Notes under the pieces: model-generated
What the model saw: the letters and a program-made list of their open reading frames with translations, nothing else
What the model was told of the DNA's origin: nothing
The model's database searches: none
Made by a program: the position numbers and the translations under genes
In this document: piece after piece, positions 1-5,153 of the stretch
Numbering within the stretch: the stretch's first letter is position 1
Layout: each line of letters begins with the position of its first letter
Origin: Spirosoma sp.
GTDB taxonomy: Bacteria; Bacteroidota; Bacteroidia; Cytophagales; Spirosomataceae
Direction: 5' to 3'
Length of the DNA: 6,239 nt
NCBI GenBank assembly: GCA_025351545.1
Contig: JANXVQ010000964.1
Span: 1-6,239 of the forward strand

Positions 1-6
1 ATAAAA

Positions 7-54
7 CTAAACTGAGAACCCCACTGGTTGAAACCAGTGGGGTTCTCAGTTTAG
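7..54 (-). terminator. Long perfect hairpin terminator after the LOG-family gene
   Basis: Arms 7-29 and 32-54 are perfect reverse complements of 23 bp, with an effective loop of about four bases (TGAA on the plus strand). Read on the minus strand, the hairpin starts 14 nt after the stop of the LOG-family gene and is followed by a short T-rich stretch (TTTTAT, positions 6-1). This fits an intrinsic terminator for that gene. The plus-strand side has no T run, so a two-way role is less likely, and any gene to the left lies outside the window. Confidence 0.8.
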
Positions 55-68
55 CTGGACACTAAAGA

Positions 69-869
69 TCAGAAATTAGGCTTCAACAAATACTTGTTAT
101 AAAACTCATCAATAACTTTAACAGCCTCGGTAGGCGTGTCAACAATACTGATCAGTTTCATATCCTCTGCATTGATGTTGTGCTCTTCCCCCAACATCAC
201 ATCCGTAATCCAGTCAATCAGGCCCTGCCAATAGGATTTACCAACGAGCACAATTGGGAAACGGGCAATCTTACGCGTCTGAATCAGGGTCATAGCCTCA
301 AACAATTCGTCGAGGGTTCCCATACCGCCGGGCATAACCACAAATCCCTGTGCATACTTCACGAACATGACTTTTCGTACGAAAAAGAAGTCGAAGTTGA
401 TATTTTTGTCAGGGTCGATGTAAATATTACTGTGCTGTTCGAACGGTAGCTGGATATTAAGACCAACCGATTTGCCACCCTGTTCAAAAGCGCCTTTATT
501 ACCGGCTTCCATAATGCCCGGTCCTCCACCCGTAATGACGCCGTAGCCATGCCGCACTAATTTGGCCGCTATCTCTTCGGTCATTTTATAGTATGGATTA
601 TCGGGTTTGGTACGGGCTGACCCGAAGATCGACACACAGGGACCAATTTTGGCTAATTTATCGAAGCCTTCCACAAACTCGGCCATCACCTTAAAGATAA
701 CCCACGAATCGGCCGTTTTTATCTCGTTCCAGTTGTGATCTTGAAAGGCTTCTTTAATGCGTTGTTCGTCGGGTGTTAGAAGTAACTCGTCGCGCTTTGG
801 TAAATCGTGGGTAATGCGTTCGGTGCTCTGCGTTTCAGAACGATGAACGTTTTCTTTTGTTTCTTCCAT
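69..869 (-). CDS. LOG-family (TIGR00730-type) nucleotide 5'-monophosphate phosphoribohydrolase
   Basis: A 266-residue soluble cytoplasmic protein of the LOG / 'lysine decarboxylase-like' Rossmann family. Characterised members hydrolyse the N-glycosidic bond of nucleoside 5'-monophosphates, either cytokinin ribotides or AMP, releasing the base and ribose 5-phosphate. Visible signatures are the glycine-rich GGGPGIMEAGNKGA segment (residues 114-127), the RK pair in FFFVRKVMF (161-169) and the family motif PGGMGTLDE (180-188), whose Glu188 is the expected catalytic acid. The first 70 or so residues are a charged extension, so the protein is longer than the compact LOG enzymes of roughly 180-200 residues and belongs to the long subgroup. 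The ATG at 869 is the first methionine; no Shine-Dalgarno is seen, as is usual in Bacteroidota. It has no same-strand partner gene nearby and ends at its own terminator. Family assignment is firm; the true substrate (AMP, a cytokinin ribotide or another nucleotide) cannot be read from sequence. Confidence 0.93.
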   Translation of the reverse strand: MEETKENVHRSETQSTERITHDLPKRDELLLTPDEQRIKEAFQDHNWNEIKTADSWVIFKVMAEFVEGFDKLAKIGPCVSIFGSARTKPDNPYYKMTEEIAAKLVRHGYGVITGGGPGIMEAGNKGAFEQGGKSVGLNIQLPFEQHSNIYIDPDKNINFDFFFVRKVMFVKYAQGFVVMPGGMGTLDELFEAMTLIQTRKIARFPIVLVGKSYWQGLIDWITDVMLGEEHNINAEDMKLISIVDTPTEAVKVIDEFYNKYLLKPNF

Positions 870-918
870 TTACATACAAAAAAAAGCAGTGGGCGCGAAA
901 CGTACTCACTTATTTTAA

Positions 919-945
919 GAAATATAACTCTCCTAAACTAATCAA
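919..945 (-). promoter_or_regulatory. Possible Bacteroidota-type promoter for the LOG-family gene
   Basis: On the minus strand the sequence TATATTTC (926-919) matches seven of eight positions of the Bacteroidota -7 consensus TAnnTTTG. A TTG (945-943, within a T run) lies 16 nt upstream, slightly shorter than the usual 17-23 nt spacing. Transcription from here would give a leader of about 40 nt before the ATG at 869. The match is imperfect and the region is AT-rich, so this is a suggestion only. Confidence 0.35.
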
Positions 946-1083
946 AAATCTCGTTGCCAGCCATATAAACGAGATTTATTACAGAGAAGGAATATATTAA
1001 CACCCAATCCAACAAAAACGTTTCGGATATTTAGGGGTAGCCAGGAACATCGCTACCTGTAGCCGGAAACCTTTACAACCAGC

Positions 1084-1134
1084 TTATTACAAGTAAAATG
1101 ACCCGGAATTTCCGGGTCATTTTACTTGTAATAA
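1084..1134 (-). terminator. 25-bp perfect hairpin terminator after the aminotransferase gene
   Basis: Positions 1084-1108 and 1110-1134 are perfect reverse complements (25 bp) around a single central base, T1109. The core is GC-rich (ACCCGGAA / TTCCGGGT) and the outer part AT-rich. It begins 15 nt after the stop codon of the minus-strand aminotransferase, where a terminator is expected. There is no separate T tract beyond the stem on the minus strand, although the distal arm is itself T-rich. The symmetry means it could fold, and perhaps act, in both directions. Confidence 0.75.
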
Positions 1135-1149
1135 CGTCATTACTGTCAC

Positions 1150-2361
1150 TTATTTCCGGCGGCTTTCCAGGAAGTTTTCTATCCGGTCCATTGCTATGTT
1201 CAGTTCATCAATTGTGGGCAGGCAGACAATACGGAAGTGATCGTTTTGGAAATAATTGAAGCCATTTCCCGAAACAACCAACACCTTCTGTTCAATCAGC
1301 AGATTTAGTACAAAATCGTCATCGTCGGCAAGGCGAAATTGGGCCAGATCAATTTTTGGAAAGATATACAAAGCCCCTTTTGGCTTCATACAAGTAACGC
1401 CTGGAATAGCAATCATCCGTTCATAAGCCAGCATAATTTGTTTATGCAACCGGCCCGTTGGCATCACTAAATCATTGATACTCTGATAACCACCCAACGC
1501 CGTCTGAATGGCATATTGGGTAGGCACATTGGCACAAAGTCGCATGCTGGCCAGCAATGTCAGGCCTTCAATATACGATTTGGCCCGCTGCCGCGCGCCA
1601 CTCAGAATCATCCAGCCGCCCCGAAAACCAGCGGCCCGGTAGTTCTTCGACAAACCGCCCATTGTAATGCAGAGCGTATCGTTAATCATTTTCGAAATGG
1701 GGTAGTGAACGGCTCCATCATACAGAATCCGGTCATAAATTTCATCGGAAAAGACGATGAGCTTATGCCGTTCAGCAATTCGGGCAATGCCTTCCAGTAC
1801 GTCTTTGCTATAAACGGCACCTGTGGGATTATTAGGATTAATGATGACAATAGCCCGTGTGCGAGGGGTGATTTTACTTTCCAGATCGGCCAGATCCGGG
1901 TTCCAGTCGGAGGCTTCGTCGCAGATATAATGCACGGGTTTGCCGCCACAAAAAGCTACGGAGGCTGTCCAGAGTGGATAATCGGGCGATGGCACCAGGA
2001 CTTCGTCTCCTTCGTTAAGCAGCGCCTGCATTGACAACATAATCAGTTCACTAACGCCGTTCCCAATGTAGATATCATTGATTGCAATGCCGGGCAATCC
2101 AATATTCTGGGTATGATGCATGACCGCTTTACGGGCCGAAAACAATCCCCGTGAGTCAGAATAGCCCTGCGCGTTACGAATGTTCAGTATAATATCGTGG
2201 ACAATTTCGTCGGGAGCATCGAAGCCAAACGTGGCCGGATTGCCAATATTCAGACTGATAATTTTATAGCCCTGACTCTCCAGTTCGAGAGATTTCTCAT
2301 AAATCGGCCCTCGAATATCATATTTGAGGTGGGTAAGTCGGTCACTTTTAAGTATTTCCAT
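1150..2361 (-). CDS. alaA: AlaA-type PLP-dependent aminotransferase (glutamate-pyruvate family)
   Basis: A fold-type I, class I/II aminotransferase that moves an amino group between an amino acid and a 2-oxo acid through pyridoxal phosphate; the closest family I recognise is AlaA, which makes alanine from pyruvate and glutamate. Numbered from the chosen ATG (403 residues), YDIRGP lies near 14-19, NIGNP at 38-42, the PLP-contacting NPNNPTG at 175-181, SDEIYD at 205-210 (Asp206 to the pyridine nitrogen, Tyr209), GLSK with Schiff-base Lys239, GFR with phosphate-binding Arg247, and HFRIV with carboxylate-binding Arg377. Long stretches such as LCANVP and ALGGYQSI match what I recall of E. coli AlaA (about 405 residues). 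The frame can extend to 2478, but that start is a TTG inside the neighbouring terminator hairpin. An ATG at 2397 is possible but lies only 4 nt from a perfect -7 element, so the ATG at 2361, which matches family length, is preferred. Substrate preference is inferred. Confidence 0.93.
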   Translation of the reverse strand: MEILKSDRLTHLKYDIRGPIYEKSLELESQGYKIISLNIGNPATFGFDAPDEIVHDIILNIRNAQGYSDSRGLFSARKAVMHHTQNIGLPGIAINDIYIGNGVSELIMLSMQALLNEGDEVLVPSPDYPLWTASVAFCGGKPVHYICDEASDWNPDLADLESKITPRTRAIVIINPNNPTGAVYSKDVLEGIARIAERHKLIVFSDEIYDRILYDGAVHYPISKMINDTLCITMGGLSKNYRAAGFRGGWMILSGARQRAKSYIEGLTLLASMRLCANVPTQYAIQTALGGYQSINDLVMPTGRLHKQIMLAYERMIAIPGVTCMKPKGALYIFPKIDLAQFRLADDDDFVLNLLIEQKVLVVSGNGFNYFQNDHFRIVCLPTIDELNIAMDRIENFLESRRK

Positions 2362-2401
2362 TCCAGGCACTTCTACGTCTATGCACGCTAATTCCATACT
2401 G

Positions 2402-2428
2402 CAAAAGTACGGAAAGCAGACAAACTTA
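2402..2428 (-). promoter_or_regulatory. Two consensus -7 elements ahead of the aminotransferase
   Basis: On the minus strand TAAGTTTG (2428-2421) and TACTTTTG (2409-2402) both match the Bacteroidota -7 consensus TAnnTTTG exactly. They lie between the upstream operon's terminator and the aminotransferase start, as expected for an independent promoter. No TTG was found at the normal -33 distance for TACTTTTG; TAAGTTTG has a TTG only 13 nt upstream, which is too close. If TACTTTTG is used, the transcript would begin at or beyond the ATG at 2397, which favours the ATG at 2361 as the true start. Confidence 0.5.
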
Positions 2429-2464
2429 GCCGTTACGGATGCAAAAGGTTCGCAGCAGATTTTC

Positions 2465-2524
2465 GCAAATAAACGCAATGTGGTGTCGGTTGTTTATAAC
2501 CGACACCACATTGCGTTTATTTGC
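2465..2524 (-). terminator. 27-bp perfect hairpin terminator closing the TolB-like/paralogue operon
   Basis: Arms 2465-2491 and 2498-2524 are perfect reverse complements of 27 bp, with a six-base loop (GTTTAT on the plus strand). On the minus strand the stem starts 4 nt after the stop of the small secreted-domain gene. The distal arm ends in a T-rich stretch (GTTTATTTG). This is the strongest hairpin of the window by stem length, and it separates the operon from the aminotransferase promoter. Confidence 0.82.
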
Positions 2525-2528
2525 TCAT

Positions 2529-3179
2529 TCAAGGTTTAGGCTGAATAATCTGAACGTTTCTCACCATTGCTTCTTCAACTTTTTCGGGATTATGAGAGCA
2601 GATATATAATCCCACAAAAAGCGGGCCCGTTAAGTTGGACATGGTGTGCGAACCGACAGTTTGTAAAGCTGCCCCTTTTGCAGCAACCCGCATCGTATAC
2701 TCATCACCTTTTCGATCTAGCTGTATCGTCTGGATGTTTTTTTCGGGACTGAAAATTTCGTCTTCCGGATCGCGCATAGCCATTCCTTTGGTTACCCGCC
2801 ACTGAAAAACCGTTAACCCATCGCCATGAGCTACGGCGCTAATATGAGACGCATTACCCTCCAATGATTCCCGAACCATCCAACCTACTTTTCGATGCGG
2901 ATCAGTGCCAGTGCCAACGAACTCAAAATCGGCGGTTACGGTAAAATCACCACTTATTTTTTTGAACAGATATTGAAATTCATCGCGTTCAAACCAGATG
3001 TTGTAACCGGAACCTTTCAAGGTGTATTCCTTAGTTTTTTTGTCATACTGCGACGAACCGGCGAGTTTAGGTTTGCCGACATCCTGGCTCTCCTGAAAAA
3101 CGCCAATAGTTTTGGTCGGTATAAAGCTAATGGAAAGGCAAATAGCTGCGATTGAGAGAGCAAGGCTTGTTGTGCGCAT
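2529..3179 (-). CDS. Secreted stand-alone concanavalin-like (DUF1349-like) domain protein, paralogue of its neighbour's N-terminus
   Basis: A 216-residue exported protein of unknown function. Residues 1-24 form a signal peptide (MRTT start, hydrophobic core LALSIAAICLSISFI). The rest is one all-beta domain that aligns end to end with the N-terminal part of the adjacent TolB-like protein. Shared landmarks are GSGYNIWFERDEFQY (56-70), GDF (77-79), DPHRKVGWMVR (93-103), HGDGLT (118-123), QLDRKG (153-158), YTMR (161-164), VGLYICSHN (189-197) and a final VRNVQI strand. It has no propeller and stops just after the domain. I place it with the concanavalin-like/DUF1349-like folds by general pattern, not by a search. 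A TTG at 3209 would add ten residues before the signal peptide, so the ATG at 3179 is better. It lies 33 nt after the TolB-like gene with no terminator between, indicating one transcript. A carbohydrate- or envelope-binding role is plausible but unproven. Confidence 0.85.
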   Translation of the reverse strand: MRTTSLALSIAAICLSISFIPTKTIGVFQESQDVGKPKLAGSSQYDKKTKEYTLKGSGYNIWFERDEFQYLFKKISGDFTVTADFEFVGTGTDPHRKVGWMVRESLEGNASHISAVAHGDGLTVFQWRVTKGMAMRDPEDEIFSPEKNIQTIQLDRKGDEYTMRVAAKGAALQTVGSHTMSNLTGPLFVGLYICSHNPEKVEEAMVRNVQIIQPKP

Positions 3180-3212
3180 GGAGCCAGATTTATTAGTCAG
3201 GAAAAACAAACA

Positions 3213-4751
3213 CTATTTCTCAACGGGGCTGACGCTGCCCTCCGCCGTATTGCTGATAAAGGCAACCCGTTTGCTATCGGGCGACCATGAGGGTGTATTG
3301 ATCGTACCCTGACCGCCGTAGATGTAAGCAAGCACTTTGGGTTTGCCGGCCCCCGAAATTGGCAGCATGCGCAGGTAAACGTGCTTATAAAATGGGTGAT
3401 CATCAGATTTCACTTCTTCCTTCAGAAAGGAAACAAACACAATCCATTTGCCATCGGGCGAGATGTGCGGAAACCAATCGTTAAACTCCCCGTTGGTGAT
3501 GACTTCCTGCTCACTGCCATCGGATTTCATACGATAAATCTGCATGGTGCCGGTGCGGCTGGAGTTGAAATAAATATACTTGCCATCCGGCGTATATTCC
3601 GGCCCATCATCGAGCCCTTTGACACTGGTTAGCTGAACCTCTGGACCACCAGCGGCTGGTACGCTATAAATATCAAACTCGTTATTCCGCTGGCCTGTAA
3701 AGATCAGCGTCTTTTTGTCCGGCGACCATCCATGCAGATACGAAGGTCCTTTTGGTGTAATCTGTTTCGGTTCGCCACCCGTTACCGGCACGGTGTAAAC
3801 GATTGAGCCGCCTAACTCTTTCACGCCACTGCTCAGACCCAGCATCTTGCCATCGAAAGACAGTACGTGATCGTTGTTATTATTTTTCACCGTCCCCGTA
3901 TTTAGTAGCGTTGGCTTGCCTTTGGCCAGGTCGAAAGTGTACATCAGGCCGTCGCCATTATACAGCAGTGTTTTACCATTTGGCATCCAGTTGGGTGCCT
4001 GAATAGACTTGGGCGCATTGAAAATCACCTGCCGATTGCCCGTCGCTACATCCAGTATTTCCAGATTACTGGCCAGATAGTCGCGGTAAGGCACCAGCCC
4101 ATCGGGCGCAGGAACACTGATCCGCACATCGCGGAAGACACCCCGTTCGAGTACGTCTTTGTTATGAGACCCAATAAACAACCCGACATATACCTCATCG
4201 CCAAGATCAAGGTCGGTCACCTGCTCCGTTACGAAAGGTTCGCCGAACTTAGCCATCCGCATCGTGTAGGTATTTCCTTTCCGTTCCAGTTGAATGACAT
4301 CAGCGCCCGTTATTTTCGAGCGAATTTCTTCGGTATTAGCTCCGGCAGTGCGTCTGAATTGCAGTGACGTGAGGCCGTCGCCATGTTCGACGGCGTTAAC
4401 ATGGGCAGATTTGCTATCCAGACTACTTCGAACCATCCAGCCAACTTTACGGTGAGGATCAACACCTTTCCCAACAAGTGAGGCCCGCGTATGAAGGATA
4501 AAATCGCCCTTCAGGCGCTTCCACATAAATTGAAACTCATCGTGGTCAAACCAGACATTGTAGCCCGAACCGGAGAGTTCGTATTGGTGGATTTTGGCAT
4601 TGTAACTGGCAGAACCGGGTTTTAGAACGGCTCCAATATCGCCGTGTCCCTCAAAGATTCCCAGATTCTGCTTTTGCGCCAGAACGGGAACGGCGGTTAC
4701 TAAATACAGGCTGGTTAAACAGGCCAGCAGGGTGATTTTTACGTTTTTCAT
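3213..4751 (-). CDS. Secreted TolB-like six-repeat beta-propeller protein with N-terminal concanavalin-like domain
   Basis: A 512-residue exported protein. A signal peptide (residues 1-25, likely cut after VLA and before QKQ) is followed by a concanavalin/DUF1349-like domain at about 28-214, with GSGYNVWFDHDEFQF (62-76), DPHRKVGWMVR (98-108), HGDGLTSLQF (123-132) and VGLFIGSHN (189-197). From about 229 to the end there are six PD40/TolB repeats, recognisable at APNWMPNGK (252-260), LSFDGK (297-302), HGWSPDKK (340-347), PEYTPDGK (384-391), PHISPDGK (428-435) and PSWSPDSK (487-494). Six repeats make a complete propeller, so the protein looks intact. Similar Bacteroidota proteins are often labelled 'biopolymer transporter TolR' or 'TolB family', but nothing here shows a role in Tol-Pal: there are no TolQ, TolR, TolA or Pal neighbours. 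The start is the ATG at 4751; a TTG directly before it adds one residue and is ignored. It is the first gene of a two-gene operon with its small paralogue. Function is unknown; binding a periplasmic or surface ligand is a guess. Confidence 0.9.
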   Translation of the reverse strand: MKNVKITLLACLTSLYLVTAVPVLAQKQNLGIFEGHGDIGAVLKPGSASYNAKIHQYELSGSGYNVWFDHDEFQFMWKRLKGDFILHTRASLVGKGVDPHRKVGWMVRSSLDSKSAHVNAVEHGDGLTSLQFRRTAGANTEEIRSKITGADVIQLERKGNTYTMRMAKFGEPFVTEQVTDLDLGDEVYVGLFIGSHNKDVLERGVFRDVRISVPAPDGLVPYRDYLASNLEILDVATGNRQVIFNAPKSIQAPNWMPNGKTLLYNGDGLMYTFDLAKGKPTLLNTGTVKNNNNDHVLSFDGKMLGLSSGVKELGGSIVYTVPVTGGEPKQITPKGPSYLHGWSPDKKTLIFTGQRNNEFDIYSVPAAGGPEVQLTSVKGLDDGPEYTPDGKYIYFNSSRTGTMQIYRMKSDGSEQEVITNGEFNDWFPHISPDGKWIVFVSFLKEEVKSDDHPFYKHVYLRMLPISGAGKPKVLAYIYGGQGTINTPSWSPDSKRVAFISNTAEGSVSPVEK

Positions 4752-4782
4752 CAAGGCGCTTAATCTACTTACAATCAGGTTA

Positions 4783-4800
4783 ATTAATTTGGGAATTAAT
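4783..4800. promoter_or_regulatory. Inverted repeat upstream of the TolB-like operon
   Basis: ATTAATT (4783-4789) and AATTAAT (4794-4800) form a 7-bp inverted repeat around TGGG, about 32 bp upstream of the TolB-like ATG. The ten-base word AATTAATTTG inside it (4782-4791) recurs at 4847-4856. The position fits an operator or promoter-proximal site, but AT-rich words recur easily by chance in such DNA. Confidence 0.25.
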
Positions 4801-4999
4801 CCTAAGTAGGAAAGCTTTGCCTGTAATATTCTACCGGTTAAGCAGCAATTAATTTGCTATTGTGATCTATGGACACGGAAACCATATGAGCCATGAATTA
4901 AACTTGCAGCTGGTTTTCAGCCATTCCCCGGCAGGTGTCTGCTCATTCCGAGCGAAGATGCTGACCGACCGATTACCCGACAATCACTCCCATCATGTC

Positions 5000-5042
5000 A
5001 GGCTTGATAGTCCCGCGCGGGTTACCAAGCCTAATTTTTTTT
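5000..5042 (+). terminator. Rho-independent terminator on the plus strand upstream of the glycosyltransferase
   Basis: AGGCTTG (5000-5006) pairs with CAAGCCT (5026-5032). Inside it lies the self-complementary CCCGCGCGGG (5012-5021), giving a GC-rich upper stem. AA and then eight T residues (5035-5042) follow directly. This is the classic intrinsic terminator layout and works only for plus-strand transcripts. No plus-strand protein gene ends before it, so it implies either a short RNA starting in 4755-4990 or premature termination in the glycosyltransferase leader. Confidence 0.75.
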
Positions 5043-5120
5043 GTGTCGAATAAACAATTTTACGGCAGGCTAGTACTAAAGCTGAATACAGAAATGTCGA
5101 GCCTATACTGCTGAGTACTT

Positions 5121-5139
5121 ATCCTTTATAAAAAAGGAT
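5121..5139 (+). promoter_or_regulatory. Small inverted repeat just upstream of the glycosyltransferase start
   Basis: ATCCTTT (5121-5127) and AAAGGAT (5133-5139) form a 7-bp stem with loop ATAAA, ending 14 nt before the ATG at 5154. It could be an operator or a leader hairpin affecting translation. It is short, so chance is a real alternative. Confidence 0.25.
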
Positions 5140-5153
5140 TTATCCAATCAACA

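Larger units (their letters stand above)
4752..5153. other. Divergent intergenic region (about 400 bp) with no convincing protein gene
   Basis: This stretch separates the minus-strand TolB-like operon from the plus-strand glycosyltransferase and should carry both promoters. The operon-proximal part is AT-rich, with an inverted repeat at 4783-4800. The middle (about 4862-5042) is more GC-balanced and ends in a plus-strand terminator. Possible pairings there are ATGAGC (4886-4891) with GCTCAT (4941-4946), GCTG/CAGC and GCAG/CTGC. I found no full TAnnTTTG element on either strand. A 63-codon GTG-started frame at 4862-5053 reads straight through the terminator and is judged spurious. Confidence 0.7.

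Noticed and set aside
1036..1057. Weak inverted repeat GGTAGC/GCTACC in the gap between the LOG and aminotransferase genes
   Set aside because: Only 6 bp with a ten-base loop and no T run; it is not distinguishable from chance.
1084..1134. Miniature inverted-repeat element instead of a terminator
   Set aside because: Only 51 bp, no target-site duplication seen, and positioned directly after a stop codon like the two other hairpins of the window, which do not share its sequence.
1516..2034. 172-codon plus-strand frame inside the aminotransferase
   Set aside because: It is antisense to a strongly supported gene with intact catalytic motifs, and its translation resembles no family known to me.
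3213..4751. Possibility that the TolB-like protein belongs to a Tol-Pal system
   Set aside because: No TolQ, TolR, TolA or Pal genes are present, and the N-terminal concanavalin-like domain differs from TolB's own N-terminal domain; only the propeller repeats are shared.
4862..5053. 63-codon plus-strand frame starting at GTG 4862
   Set aside because: It reads through the whole intrinsic terminator including the T run (giving Asn-Phe-Phe near its end), has no recognisable motif and uses a weak start; the stretch is better seen as untranslated.
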